Shown: positions 1-9,058, numbered from the stretch's first letter. The stretch is 64,000 bases of DNA from Micromonospora matsumotoense (GCF_900091525.1 NZ_FMCU01000008.1:186001-250000), one strand, 5' to 3'. Notes: generated from the letters alone by a model not told the origin. Program-made: numbers and translations.

Positions 1-1007
1 ACAAGGGCAACGCGACGGCCGGCCTGCTGTCGTCCCAGGGTCTGCTCACCGACCTCAGCGACGAGGCGTCGAAGCGCGGGTGGGCCGACAAGCTCAGCCC
101 CAGCCTGCAGACCACCGCGCGCTACAGCGACAAGGGCGTGATGGGGTCGGGCAACTGGTTCGGCGTGCCGAACTACGGCGAGTACGTCACGGTCTACTAC
201 AACAAGGACCTGTTCGACCGTAACGGCGTCACGGTGCCCACCACCATGGCGGAGCTGACCGCCGCGATGGACACCTTCGTCGGCAAGGGCATCACCCCGC
301 TCGGCACGGCCGGTGCCGAGTACCCGGCCGGGCAGCTCTTCTACCAGCTGGCCCTGTCGAAGGCCGACCGGCAGTTCGTCGACAACTACCAGCTCTACAA
401 GAACCCGGTCGACTTCCGTGCCGACCCGCTGAAGTACGGCGCGGACACCTTCGCCGACTGGGTGCGCAGGGGCTACGTGGCCAAGGACTCGGCGAGCCTC
501 AAGGCCGAGGACATGGGCACCGCGTTCATCGCGGGCAAGACGCCGATGATCGTGTCGGGCAGCTGGTGGTACGGCCGATTCAAGGCCGAGATGAAGGCCA
601 ACTGGGACACCTTCCTGTTCCCGGGCAACACCCTCAACGCCGGCTCGTCGGGCAACCTCTGGGTCGTCCCGACCAGCAGCAAGGCCAAGAGCCTGGCGTA
701 CGACTTCATCGACATCACCCTGCGCCCGGAGATCCAGGACCTGATCGGCAACAACGGTGGCATCCCGGTGGCCGGCGACCCCGCCAAGATCAGCGATCCG
801 AAGGACCGCAGGCTGATCGGGGACTTCAACACGGTCAGCAAGCAGGACGGTCTGGCGTTCTACCCGGACTGGCCGGTGCCCGGCTACTACGACGTGCTGG
901 TCGGCGGGTTCCAGAGCCTGATCAACGGGTCCAAGTCCCCCGACCAGGTGCTCGACACGATCGCCAAGCCGTACGCCGATGGCGTCAAGGAGATCACCGG
1001 CAAGTGA
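1..1007 (+). CDS. ABC sugar transporter substrate-binding protein (5' partial)
   Basis: The window begins inside this gene; the frame is open from base 3, leaving 334 C-terminal residues. It is the extracellular, probably lipid-anchored, binding protein of a CUT1-type carbohydrate importer. Visible support: the solute-binding-protein-1 pattern near the start (YGEYVTVYYNKDLF), a mid-protein segment with aromatic-rich SGSWWYGRF, and a C-terminus ending in VLDTIAKPYADGVKEITGK typical of the family. Two CUT1 permeases follow after 71 bp and then two glycosidases, so the ligand is probably an oligosaccharide. The signal peptide and lipobox lie outside the window. No ATPase gene is in this operon, as is common in actinomycetes that share one MsiK-type ATPase between importers. 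Confidence 0.9.
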   Translation, partial: KGNATAGLLSSQGLLTDLSDEASKRGWADKLSPSLQTTARYSDKGVMGSGNWFGVPNYGEYVTVYYNKDLFDRNGVTVPTTMAELTAAMDTFVGKGITPLGTAGAEYPAGQLFYQLALSKADRQFVDNYQLYKNPVDFRADPLKYGADTFADWVRRGYVAKDSASLKAEDMGTAFIAGKTPMIVSGSWWYGRFKAEMKANWDTFLFPGNTLNAGSSGNLWVVPTSSKAKSLAYDFIDITLRPEIQDLIGNNGGIPVAGDPAKISDPKDRRLIGDFNTVSKQDGLAFYPDWPVPGYYDVLVGGFQSLINGSKSPDQVLDTIAKPYADGVKEITGK

Positions 1008-1078
1008 CACGGCGAGCGGCGGGCGCGACCGGCAGCACGGCCGACGCGCCCGCCCACCCCCGCCGGGAAGGGTCCTCC

Positions 1079-2050
1079 ATGGCAGTCCCCGACACCGTCG
1101 CCGGCACACCCTCGGCGGCGACCCGCACCCCCGCGCCCGCGCCCCGCCGCCGACCGGGGGGCCGCGCTGCGGCGTACTGGCTCTACCTGCTCCCCGGAGC
1201 GGCGCTGTTCATCCTGGTCATCGGCGTGCCGCTGGTGGGTACCGGCTACCTGTCGCTGACCCGGTGGTCGGGCGTCGGTGACCCCACCTTCGTCGGGTGG
1301 GACAACTACCAGCGGTTGCTGTCCGACGAGGTGTTCTGGGCGTCGTTCCGCAACACCGTGGCGATGATCGTCGCGATGGTGGTGGTGCCGACCCTGCTCG
1401 GGCTGCTGCTCGCCTCGGTGCTCTTCGACGTCATCGGGCGTCGGTTCAGGCCGCGTACGGCGGCGGCGTTGCGGGCCGCGTTCTATCTGCCGCAGGTGCT
1501 GCCCGTGGTGGTGGCGGGCATCGTCTGGGGTTGGATCCTGCGCCCCGACGGCGCGTTCAACAGTCTGCTCGACGCGGTCGGCCTCGGGGCGCTGCGCCAC
1601 GACTGGTTGGGCGACCCGGACACCGCGCTGCCGGCGGTGATGGCGGTGATGATCTGGGTGCAGATCGGTTATCCGGTGGTCGTGTTCATGGCGGCGTTGC
1701 AGCGGGTCGACCCGGAGCTGTACGAGGCGGCCGAGGTCGACGGGGCGAACTGGCGGCACCGGTTCCGGGCGATCACCCTCCCGCAGATCCGACCGGAGAC
1801 CTTCGTGGTGGCCCTGACCTGCACCATCGCCGCCCTGAAGGTGTTCGGGCCGATCTACGCGCTGACCCGGGGCGGCCCGGAGAACGCCACCAACGTGCCG
1901 TCGTACTTCGCGTACTACACGTTCTTCAAGAAGCTCCAGGTCGGGTACGGGTCCGCGATCTCCACCGTGCTCACGGTGATCATCGTGGTGGTGGCCGTGG
2001 CCTTCATCGCGGTGCAGGCCCGCACCGAACGCCGGGACCGGGGGTTCTGA
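1079..2050 (+). CDS. Carbohydrate ABC transporter permease (MalF-type)
   Basis: Integral membrane subunit of the sugar importer, 323 aa from the ATG at 1079. The upstream part of the open frame is the antisense-like shadow of the binding-protein gene and is discarded. A Pro/Arg-rich cytoplasmic N-terminus is followed by six predicted membrane segments. The EAA loop that docks on the ATPase is visible as YEAAEVDGANWRHRF followed by ITLPQIRPE, about 80 residues from the end. One base separates it from the next permease, so the two are translated together. Substrate specificity cannot be read from the sequence; the glycosidases downstream suggest xyloglucan- or cello-type oligosaccharides. Confidence 0.9.
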   Translation: MAVPDTVAGTPSAATRTPAPAPRRRPGGRAAAYWLYLLPGAALFILVIGVPLVGTGYLSLTRWSGVGDPTFVGWDNYQRLLSDEVFWASFRNTVAMIVAMVVVPTLLGLLLASVLFDVIGRRFRPRTAAALRAAFYLPQVLPVVVAGIVWGWILRPDGAFNSLLDAVGLGALRHDWLGDPDTALPAVMAVMIWVQIGYPVVVFMAALQRVDPELYEAAEVDGANWRHRFRAITLPQIRPETFVVALTCTIAALKVFGPIYALTRGGPENATNVPSYFAYYTFFKKLQVGYGSAISTVLTVIIVVVAVAFIAVQARTERRDRGF

Positions 2051-2051
2051 G

Positions 2052-2927
2052 ATGGCCGTCACGATCACCGAGGTTCCCCTGCGCCGGCGGGTGCGCGACC
2101 GGCACCACCGGGGCGTGCGCCGTTGGGTGGTGCTCGCACTGGTCACCGTGGGCGCGCTGGTCATGCTGGTGCCGTTCGCGTTCATGCTGCTCAACGCGTT
2201 CAAGTCGCCCGGTGACTACTCGTCGGGCGGGCCGCTGAGCTGGCCGACGGAGTTCTACACGTGGGGCCTGCGGACGTACTGGTCCGAGGTGAACTTCCCG
2301 CTCAAGCTGTGGAACTCGGCGCTCATCGCCGGGTCCGTGGCGGTGCTCGGCGTCGTCGTGTCGCTACTCAACGCGTACGCCCTGGGTATCGGCCGGGTCC
2401 GTGGCCGGCTGTGGATCGTCGGGTTGTTCCTGCTGGCCAACATGTTGCCGCAGGAGGCGTTGATCTACCCGCTGTACTACGTCGCCAAGGAGATCGGCCT
2501 CTACAACACCCGACTGTCGGTGATCATCATCTTCACCGTCATCCAGAGCGCGTTCGGCACGTACCTGCTCGCCTCGGTGCTGGGCACGTTCCCCCGCGCG
2601 CTGTTGGAGGCCGCGGCGCTGGACGGCGCCGGCACGTGGACGGTGCTGTGGCGGGTGGTCTTCCCCCACCTGCGGCCGACCCTGGCCGTCCTGCTCATCT
2701 TCTTCTTCATCTGGACCTGGAACGAGTTCCTCATCCCGCTGGTCATGCTGATCGACAACCAGACCCAGACCATCCCGGTCGCCCTCGCATCGTTGCAGGG
2801 TGACCGGCTGATGGACGCCCCGACGACCAACGCCGGCGCCCTGATCAGCCTGGTGCCGGCCATCCTGTTCTTCCTCATCTTCCAGCGCACCCTGGCGCGC
2901 GGCATCACGGCAGGAGCCGAGAAGTGA
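2052..2927 (+). CDS. Carbohydrate ABC transporter permease (MalG-type)
   Basis: Second membrane subunit of the CUT1 importer, 291 aa, pairing with the preceding permease. The N-terminal first membrane helix (VVLALVTVGALVMLVPFAF) and the conserved NAFKSPGDY region after it are standard for MalG relatives. The EAA loop appears as LEAAALDGAGTWTVLWRVV then FPHLRP. The stop overlaps the start of the alpha-xylosidase by 4 bases (GTGAAG), indicating translational coupling of transport and hydrolysis. Confidence 0.92.
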   Translation: MAVTITEVPLRRRVRDRHHRGVRRWVVLALVTVGALVMLVPFAFMLLNAFKSPGDYSSGGPLSWPTEFYTWGLRTYWSEVNFPLKLWNSALIAGSVAVLGVVVSLLNAYALGIGRVRGRLWIVGLFLLANMLPQEALIYPLYYVAKEIGLYNTRLSVIIIFTVIQSAFGTYLLASVLGTFPRALLEAAALDGAGTWTVLWRVVFPHLRPTLAVLLIFFFIWTWNEFLIPLVMLIDNQTQTIPVALASLQGDRLMDAPTTNAGALISLVPAILFFLIFQRTLARGITAGAEK

Positions 2928-5164
2928 AGTTCACCGACGGGTACTGGCAACTACGCCCGGGGGTCAGCGTGCTGCGCCCCGGCACGGTCGAATCGGTCGA
3001 GCCGGACGACCGCGGCTTCACCGTCTTCGCGCCGGCCGGTCAGATCAACGGTCGCGGCGACACGCTCAACCGGCCCGTCGTCACCGTCCGCTTCTTCTCC
3101 CCCGCGCCCGGCGTGGTCGGGGTCACCATCGGGCACCACAGCGGCGGGCTGGTCCGCGAACCCCACTTCGGGTTGCACACCGACGACACCCACCCGGTCA
3201 CCGTCGACATCACCGGGATCAGCGCGTCGCTGACCACCGGCGAGCTGACCGTGCGGGTCGCGCTGATCGACGGCTGGCGGGTCGAGTTCCGGCACGGCGA
3301 CCGGCTGGTCACCGCGTCCACCGGGCGCAGCGTCGGCATCGTCACCGACGGCGAGGGCCGCCGGTACGTGCACGAACGGCTCGCGCTCGGCGTCGGCGAG
3401 ACGGTGTACGGGTTGGGCGAGCGGTTCGGCCCGTTCGTCAAGAACGGTCAGACGGTCGACGTCTGGAACGCCGACGGCGGCACCGCCAGCGAGCAGGCGT
3501 ACAAGAACGTGCCGTTCTATCTCAGCAGCGCCGGCTACGGGGTGTTCGTGGACCACCCGGAGCACGTGTCGTTCGAGGTCGGCTCGGAGGTCGTCGCGCA
3601 GACCCAGTTCAGCGTCGAGGGCCAGTCGCTCACCTACCACGTCATCGACGGGCCCACCCCGAAGGACGTGCTGCGTCGCTACACGGCGCTGACCGGCCGG
3701 CCGGCCCGGGTGCCCGCCTGGTCGTACGGGCTGTGGCTGTCCACGTCGTTCACCACGTCGTACGACGAGAAGACGGTGACCGAGTTCGTCGACGGGATGG
3801 CCGAGCGGGACCTGCCGCTGTCGGTGTTCCACTTCGACTGCTTCTGGATGCGCCAGTTCCACTGGGTCGACTTCGTGTGGGACCCGGCGACCTTCCCCGA
3901 CCCGGAGGGCATGCTGCGCCGGCTGCACGAGCGGGGCCTGAAGGTGTGCGTGTGGATCAACCCGTACATCGCGCAGCGTTCGTACCTGTTCGAGGAGGGC
4001 CGCCAGGCCGGTTACCTGGTGCGCAACCCGGACGGGTCGGTGTGGCAGTGGGACAAGTGGCAGGCCGGCATGGCGCTCGTCGACTTCACCAACCCGGACG
4101 CGGTGGCCTGGTTCACCGGCAAGCTCAAGGCACTGCTGGACATGGGCGTCGACTGCTTCAAGACCGACTTCGGGGAGCGCATCCCGACCGACGTGGTGTG
4201 GCACGACGGGTCGGACCCCCAGCGCATGCACAACTACTACTCCCACCTCTACAACAAGGCGGTCTTCGCGCTGTTGGAGGCCGAGCGGGGCGAGGGCGAG
4301 GCGGTGCTGTTCGCCCGCTCGGCCACCGCCGGCGGCCAGCAGTTCCCGGTGCACTGGGGCGGCGACTGCGAGTCGACGTTCGTCGCGATGGCCGAGTCGC
4401 TGCGCGGCGGGCTGTCCCTGGCGGCGTCCGGTTTCGGCTACTGGAGCCACGACATCGGCGGCTTCGAGGGCACCCCCGACCCGGCGGTGTTCAAGCGGTG
4501 GATCGCGTTCGGCCTGCTCTCCTCGCACTCGCGGCTGCACGGCTCCGGCTCGTACCGGGTGCCGTGGGCGTACGACGAGGAGGCCGTGGACGTGCTGCGC
4601 CACTTCACCCGGCTCAAGCTCAGCCTGATGCCGTACCTGGCGGCGACGGCCGAGCAGGCGCACCGCGACGGTGTCCCGATGATGCGTCCGATGATCGTGG
4701 AGTTCCCGGACGACCCGGCCGTGGCGCACCTCGACCGGCAGTACATGCTCGGCGCGGACGTGCTGGTCGCGCCGGTGCTCAGCGCCGACGGGCAGGTCAC
4801 CTTCTATGTGCCCGCCGGCACCTGGACGCACCTGGTCACCGGCGCGCAGCTCACCGGCCCGAGGTGGGTGACCGAGAAGCACGGGTACGACAGCCTGCCG
4901 GTGCTCGCCCGGCCCGGCGCGGTCATCGGGTTCGGGGCGCGCTCCGACCGGCCCGACTACGACTGGGCCGACGGGGTGGAGCTGCGGCTCTACGCTCCGG
5001 CGGAGGGGCAACGGCAGCGGGTACGCATCCCGGCGCCCGGCGAGGGGCCGGGCGCGCAGTTCGAGGTGAGCTTCCGGGGCGGGGTGGCGACCGCCGAGTT
5101 GGTGGCGGGCGAGTCGTCGGGGTACCACTGTGTGGTGGCCGGCGCGGAGAGGGCGGGACGATGA
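2924..5164 (+). CDS. yicI: GH31 alpha-xylosidase (YicI-type)
   Basis: Cytoplasmic retaining glycoside hydrolase that releases alpha-xylose from the non-reducing end of xyloglucan-type oligosaccharides. It has 746 aa, close to the usual 770 of YicI enzymes, and starts GTG at 2924 overlapping the permease stop. The layout is an N-terminal beta-sandwich (about 1-250), a (beta/alpha)8 barrel (about 260-590) and C-terminal beta domains. The catalytic nucleophile is Asp415 in KTDFGERIP and the acid/base is Asp481 in HWGGDCEST, matching the two catalytic aspartates of E. coli YicI. The next gene, a GH1 beta-glucosidase, overlaps by 4 bases; xylose removal followed by beta-glucoside cleavage is a coherent route. 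An alpha-glucosidase role within GH31 cannot be fully excluded. Confidence 0.92.
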   Translation: MKFTDGYWQLRPGVSVLRPGTVESVEPDDRGFTVFAPAGQINGRGDTLNRPVVTVRFFSPAPGVVGVTIGHHSGGLVREPHFGLHTDDTHPVTVDITGISASLTTGELTVRVALIDGWRVEFRHGDRLVTASTGRSVGIVTDGEGRRYVHERLALGVGETVYGLGERFGPFVKNGQTVDVWNADGGTASEQAYKNVPFYLSSAGYGVFVDHPEHVSFEVGSEVVAQTQFSVEGQSLTYHVIDGPTPKDVLRRYTALTGRPARVPAWSYGLWLSTSFTTSYDEKTVTEFVDGMAERDLPLSVFHFDCFWMRQFHWVDFVWDPATFPDPEGMLRRLHERGLKVCVWINPYIAQRSYLFEEGRQAGYLVRNPDGSVWQWDKWQAGMALVDFTNPDAVAWFTGKLKALLDMGVDCFKTDFGERIPTDVVWHDGSDPQRMHNYYSHLYNKAVFALLEAERGEGEAVLFARSATAGGQQFPVHWGGDCESTFVAMAESLRGGLSLAASGFGYWSHDIGGFEGTPDPAVFKRWIAFGLLSSHSRLHGSGSYRVPWAYDEEAVDVLRHFTRLKLSLMPYLAATAEQAHRDGVPMMRPMIVEFPDDPAVAHLDRQYMLGADVLVAPVLSADGQVTFYVPAGTWTHLVTGAQLTGPRWVTEKHGYDSLPVLARPGAVIGFGARSDRPDYDWADGVELRLYAPAEGQRQRVRIPAPGEGPGAQFEVSFRGGVATAELVAGESSGYHCVVAGAERAGR

Positions 5165-6561
5165 CGGCACGGAACTTCCCGGAGAGCTTCGTCTGGGGGT
5201 CGGCCACGGCGGCGTACCAGATCGAGGGCGCGGCCACCGAGGACGGTCGTGGTCGGTCCATCTGGGACACCTACAGCCACACCCCCGGGCGGACCCGCAA
5301 CGGCGACACCGGTGACGTGGCCGCCGACCACTACCACCGGTGGCCGCAGGACCTGGACCACCTCGCCGAGCTGGGGCTGGGCGCGTACCGTTTCTCGATC
5401 TCCTGGCCCCGGGTGCAGCCGGGCGGCTCCGGGCGGTTCCACTCCGCCGGCCTGGACTTCTACTCGCGGCTGGTCGACGGCCTGCTGGAGCGCGGCATCC
5501 GACCGGTCGCGACCATGTACCACTGGGACCTGCCGCAGGAGTTGGAGGACGCCGGCGGGTGGCCGGCGCGGGAGACGGCGCTACGCTTCGCGCAGTACGC
5601 CGCGGGGATCGTCGGCGCGCTCGGCGACCGGGTGCACACCTGGACCACGCTCAACGAGCCGTGGTGTTCGGCGTACCTGGGTTACGGCTCCGGCGTACAC
5701 GCGCCCGGTCGGACCGAGCCGGCGGCCGCACTGGCGGCGGTGCACCACCTGAACCTGGCGCACGGCCTGGCCGGGCGGGTGGTCCGGGAGCTGGTGCCGA
5801 GCGCCGAGCTGTCGGTGACGCTGAACCTGCACGTCGTGCGGGGCGCATCCGACTCGGCCGCCGACTGCGACGCGGTCCGGCGGATCGACGCGTTGGCGAA
5901 CCGGGCGTTCCTCGGCCCGATGCTGGACGGGGCGTACCCGGCCGACCTGCTGGCCGACACCGCCGCCGTCACCGACTGGTCGTTCGTGCGTCAGGATGAC
6001 GAGAAGCTGATCGCGGTGCCGCTGGACGTGCTCGGGGTCAACTACTACTCCAGCACCCTGGTCCGCGCCTGGGACGGACACTCGGCCCGCTCCGACGCCG
6101 ACGGGCACGGCGCCTCGGCCCACTCGCCGTGGGTGGGCGCCGAGGACGTCGACTTCCTGCCGCAGCCCGGCCCGTACACGGCGATGGGGTGGAACATCGA
6201 CCCGCCGGCCTTCACCGAGCTGCTGCTGCGGTTGCGTCGCGAGTACCCCGGCCAGCCGTTGATGATCACCGAGAACGGCGCGGCGTTCGACGACGTGGTG
6301 TCGGCCGACGGGCGGGTCCACGACGACCGGCGAATCGACTACCTGCGCCGGCACATCGGCGCGGTGGCCGAGGCCCGCGCGCAGGGCGCGGACGTCCGGG
6401 GCTACTTCGTCTGGTCGCTGCTGGACAACTTCGAGTGGGGCTACGGCTACGACCGCCGCTTCGGCATCATCCGCGTCGACTACGACACTCAGGAGCGCAC
6501 CTGGAAGGACAGCGCCCACTGGTACCGCCACCTGGTCGCCAGCGGCCAGTTGGACGACTAG
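5161..6561 (+). CDS. GH1 beta-glucosidase
   Basis: Retaining beta-glucosidase of family GH1, 466 aa, start ATG 5161 overlapping the previous stop (ATGA). The N-terminal signature FVWGSATAAYQIEGA is at residues 9-23. The acid/base is Glu166 in TLNEPWCS and the nucleophile is Glu371 in ITENGAAF; the C-terminal SLLDNFEW aglycone-pocket motif is also present. There is no signal peptide, so it acts in the cytoplasm on imported disaccharides or on glucosides exposed by the alpha-xylosidase. It is the last gene of the operon, and a strong hairpin follows 4 bases after the stop. Confidence 0.95.
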   Translation: MTARNFPESFVWGSATAAYQIEGAATEDGRGRSIWDTYSHTPGRTRNGDTGDVAADHYHRWPQDLDHLAELGLGAYRFSISWPRVQPGGSGRFHSAGLDFYSRLVDGLLERGIRPVATMYHWDLPQELEDAGGWPARETALRFAQYAAGIVGALGDRVHTWTTLNEPWCSAYLGYGSGVHAPGRTEPAAALAAVHHLNLAHGLAGRVVRELVPSAELSVTLNLHVVRGASDSAADCDAVRRIDALANRAFLGPMLDGAYPADLLADTAAVTDWSFVRQDDEKLIAVPLDVLGVNYYSSTLVRAWDGHSARSDADGHGASAHSPWVGAEDVDFLPQPGPYTAMGWNIDPPAFTELLLRLRREYPGQPLMITENGAAFDDVVSADGRVHDDRRIDYLRRHIGAVAEARAQGADVRGYFVWSLLDNFEWGYGYDRRFGIIRVDYDTQERTWKDSAHWYRHLVASGQLDD

Positions 6562-6565
6562 GTTC

Positions 6566-6596
6566 GCGGTGGGCCCGTCGTCGGCGGGCCCACCGC
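6566..6596 (+). terminator. Terminator hairpin of the glycosidase operon
   Basis: Perfect 12-bp inverted repeat GCGGTGGGCCCG / CGGGCCCACCGC with a 7-nt loop, starting 4 bases after the beta-glucosidase stop. There is no U-tract, which is normal for terminators of high-GC actinomycetes. Confidence 0.8.
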
Positions 6597-6597
6597 G

Positions 6598-6900
6598 GTC
6601 GAGGCGGCGCCGGACTTCGCGCTGCTGGCCCCGGCGACGCTCAATGTGGTGTGTTTCCGTTACCGGCCGCCGGGTGTCACCGACGAGGAGGCCGACCGGC
6701 TGAACACGGCGCTCGGGTCCGCCGTTCTCGACGACGGCCGCGTCCACCTGGGCACCACCCGGCATCGGGGCCGGGTCGCCTTCCGCCCGGCTCTCGTCAC
6801 CTGGCGGACCACGGCGTCGGACGTGGCTCAGTTGCCGGCGTGCTGCGGCAGCTGGCCGGGCAACTCGACGATCTGCCGCCTGCGCCGTCAGGCCACCGCA
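6598..6900 (+). pseudogene. Remnant of a PLP-dependent group II decarboxylase (C-terminal piece)
   Basis: A frame without a start codon reads VEAAPDFALLAPATLNVVC followed by FRYRPPGVTDEEADRLN and later GRVHLGTTRHRGRVAFRPAL. This is the C-terminal end of the aromatic-L-amino-acid decarboxylase family (substrate-domain NVVCFR and GRxxLxxT...R motifs). After TWRTTASDV the homologous ending (AGVLRQLAGQLDD) continues in another frame, so there is also a frameshift near 6835. The catalytic lysine domain is missing. It sits just after the operon terminator and is presumably a relic of a deletion. Confidence 0.75.
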
Positions 6901-6993
6901 ACAGCGTCGCGGACGATCGCCCCGCTGCGGCGAGGTCCGACCGAACACTGAGCCCTGACCGGGTGTCGGCTGCCGGCCACCGCGACCTTCGTG

Positions 6994-7024
6994 GGCTGGG
7001 GCGGCACCTCGGGCCGCCCCAGCC
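6994..7024. terminator. Hairpin between decarboxylase remnant and SnoaL gene
   Basis: Perfect 12-bp stem GGCTGGGGCGGC / GCCGCCCCAGCC with a 7-nt loop, 10 bases beyond the stop of the minus-strand SnoaL-like gene. It probably terminates that gene and could act in both directions. Confidence 0.75.
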
Positions 7025-7033
7025 GGTGACGGA

Positions 7034-7357
7034 TCAGACAGGGGCGATCGCGAGGTCGGTGACCTGGCCGTCCTTGATGCCGAACACGAACGAGAAGGAC
7101 AGCGGCCCGCCGGGGAAGTCGCCGTCCCCGGAGGCCACCAGCCGGTCGTCCGCGAACGAGGTCGGCGTGAGCACGATCTTGGGGGTGATCAGATGCCCCT
7201 GGATCCACTCGCGGATCTCGGTCTCGCCGGCCCAGGTTTTCCCGTCATCGCGCACGGTGGCCCCGTCGCCGAAGACCGCGACCAGCGCGTTCGCGTCGTG
7301 CGCGTTGGTGGCTGCGATGAAGTTCTCGACAACGTCGGGCAGCGTGATGTCATTCAT
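7034..7357 (-). CDS. SnoaL-like / ketosteroid-isomerase-fold protein
   Basis: A 107-aa nuclear-transport-factor-2 fold protein. The open frame extends 17 codons further upstream, but the ATG at 7357 has a good ribosome site (CCGGAGAGTAGAC) and gives the usual family N-terminus (MNDITLPDVVENFIAATNAHD). Family hallmarks are the AxNAHDxxALxxxF helix, the ETEIREWIQGH segment and the C-terminal strand FVFGIKDGQVTDLAI. Members are small enzymes or binding proteins of many kinds; no specific reaction can be assigned. It lies 119 bp downstream of the SDR gene on the same strand and could be cotranscribed with it under the TetR repressor. Confidence 0.8.
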   Translation of the reverse strand: MNDITLPDVVENFIAATNAHDANALVAVFGDGATVRDDGKTWAGETEIREWIQGHLITPKIVLTPTSFADDRLVASGDGDFPGGPLSFSFVFGIKDGQVTDLAIAPV

Positions 7358-7476
7358 GTCTACTCTCCGGTTTCTCGGGTGCCAGGACGCGAGGGCGTGC
7401 TGGCACATCCCTGCGGTACCTCAGCAGCACGATGCCGATGAGGCGGCGGCCCGTCACCGGCTGTGCAGCGCGGTGA

Positions 7477-8343
7477 TCAGCTCAAGGCGTCGACACCACT
7501 GTGGCGACAGGCGCAGAAGTCCGCACTGCGTGAGAGCTTCTCGTTCGCGTGCAGCTCCGCGAGTGCGTTCTCGTGCATCGCCACAACGACGTCGTAGCCG
7601 GAGTTGCCGAGCACGATCCGGTGCGGTGGAACGGGTGCGTTCATCGCGCTGACCACGGCTTGCACGCCACGAACAGGGTCACCTGCCTGCTTGCCGTTGG
7701 CGTCCACGAACGCCGCCTTGACGGCCTCGACCATCGGCACGTAGGCGTCGACGGTCTCGTTGACGGGCTCGTTCTGGAAGTAGGAGAAGGCGCTGGTACG
7801 GAAGGCTCCCGGCTCTACGGCGAGCACGCGTACACCGAACGGCTCGACTTCCTGGCGCAGCGTCTCGGTGAGTCCTTCGATCGCGAACTTCGCCGCCGCG
7901 TAGTAGCCGAACCCCTGTGCGCCGACGAGGCCGGCCACCGACGACATGTTCACGATCCAGCCGTCGCCGCGTGCCCGCATACCCGGGAGGACCGCGCGGA
8001 TCACTTCGACGACGGCGAACAGGTTGAGGTCGAACGTGCGGCGGATCGTCTCGTCGGGGGCCCCCTCGATCGAGCCGTACCAGCCACGGCCCGCGCTGTT
8101 GACGAGCACGTCGATTCCGCCGAACCGTTCCTCTGCCGTCTTGACCGCCGCACGCACCTGGTCGGAATCGGTGACATCGAGCTGGAGAACCAGGACACGG
8201 TCGCCGTACGGTTCAGCCCATTCCTGCAGTTCAGAGGGTCGACGCGCGGTCACCGCCACCTGGTCTCCCTGGGCCAGTGCAGCCCCGGCATAGACCAGGC
8301 CGAACCCTCCGGGCGTCCCACCAGTGATGAACCAGGTCCTCAT
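7477..8343 (-). CDS. SDR-family oxidoreductase
   Basis: Classical short-chain dehydrogenase/reductase, 288 aa. The N-terminal nucleotide-binding motif is TGGTPGGFG (residues 8-16). The NxAG equivalent NSAGRG follows the strand IDVLV, the catalytic serine lies in VNMSSVAGL, and the YxxxK pair is YYAAAKF. It is probably NADP-dependent, because ARRP follows the second strand. It is divergently transcribed from a TetR regulator with only 58 bp between the starts, containing a perfect palindrome, so it is very likely repressed by that regulator. A strong ribosome site (GAGGGGAG) precedes the ATG. The substrate is unknown. Confidence 0.9.
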   Translation of the reverse strand: MRTWFITGGTPGGFGLVYAGAALAQGDQVAVTARRPSELQEWAEPYGDRVLVLQLDVTDSDQVRAAVKTAEERFGGIDVLVNSAGRGWYGSIEGAPDETIRRTFDLNLFAVVEVIRAVLPGMRARGDGWIVNMSSVAGLVGAQGFGYYAAAKFAIEGLTETLRQEVEPFGVRVLAVEPGAFRTSAFSYFQNEPVNETVDAYVPMVEAVKAAFVDANGKQAGDPVRGVQAVVSAMNAPVPPHRIVLGNSGYDVVVAMHENALAELHANEKLSRSADFCACRHSGVDALS

Positions 8344-8370
8344 GGACTTCTCCCCTCGCTATAGAGAGCA

Positions 8371-8384
8371 ATGTAGCGCTACAT
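8371..8384. promoter_or_regulatory. Palindromic operator in the SDR/TetR divergent promoter
   Basis: Perfect 14-bp palindrome ATGTAGCGCTACAT in the middle of the 58-bp gap between the SDR and TetR starts. TetR-family repressors usually bind such palindromes next to their own gene. It lies 18 bases from the TetR GTG and 28 from the SDR ATG, so it could control both. Confidence 0.65.
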
Positions 8385-8401
8385 GAGTTACCATAGCAAG
8401 C

Positions 8402-9058
8402 GTGAAGAACGCACGGGATCGCCTCCTGCTCGCCGCGGCGGAGTTGCTGGAGAGCGGCGCTACGGTGTCCACGAGGGCGGTGTGCGAACGCGCCGGGGTG
8501 CAGGCCCCGACGCTGTACCACCACTTCGGCAGCAAGCAGGGCCTGATCGATGCCGTGGCGAACCACGGCTTCACCCAGTACACGGCCGTCGAGAACTCGG
8601 GCGACCCGCTGGACGACCTGCGCAAGGGCTGGGACCGGCACGTGCAGTTCGGGCTGGAGCACCCGTCGTTCTACGGGTTGCTCTACGGCCGCGCCGAGCC
8701 GGGAAAACCCTGCGCCGTCACCGCTCCCGCGCACGCCGCGTTACGTGAGCGGTTCACCGCCGCAGCGACCCAGGGCAGGCTCAAGGTGCCGGCGGGCGAC
8801 GCCGCCGAACAGGTGCTCGCCGCCAACGTCGGCATTACGCTCACCTTGATCAGCCAGACGGAGCCGGACTTCGGGCTGTCCGGACGCGTCCGTGAGGCCG
8901 CGCTGGCCGGAGTCCTGCACGCACCCTCCGCCGCCGCCCCCGCGACCCGCGCAAGCGCTGCATTGACGTTGCGTGCGCTGGTCGACAACGACCCGGGCGA
9001 CCTCACCCCCGGCGAACGCGCACTACTCGACGAGCTGCTGGAGCGCCTGGCACGCTAG
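8402..9058 (+). CDS. TetR/AcrR family transcriptional regulator
   Basis: A 218-aa repressor starting at GTG 8402. The N-terminal helix-turn-helix reads STRAVCERAGVQAPTLYHHFGSK-like (residues about 24-46), with the YHHFGSK signature of the family, followed by a helical ligand-binding domain ending RALLDELLERLAR. Its divergent arrangement with the SDR gene and the palindrome between them indicate autoregulation and control of the SDR gene. The inducer is unknown. Confidence 0.9.
   Translation: MKNARDRLLLAAAELLESGATVSTRAVCERAGVQAPTLYHHFGSKQGLIDAVANHGFTQYTAVENSGDPLDDLRKGWDRHVQFGLEHPSFYGLLYGRAEPGKPCAVTAPAHAALRERFTAAATQGRLKVPAGDAAEQVLAANVGITLTLISQTEPDFGLSGRVREAALAGVLHAPSAAAPATRASAALTLRALVDNDPGDLTPGERALLDELLERLAR

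Noticed and set aside
2951..5170. Long minus-strand open frame (739 codons) opposite the alpha-xylosidase
   Set aside because: Composition is that of a GC-rich antisense shadow (Arg/His/Val/Pro bias, no family motif) and it lies fully opposite a well-supported GH31 gene.
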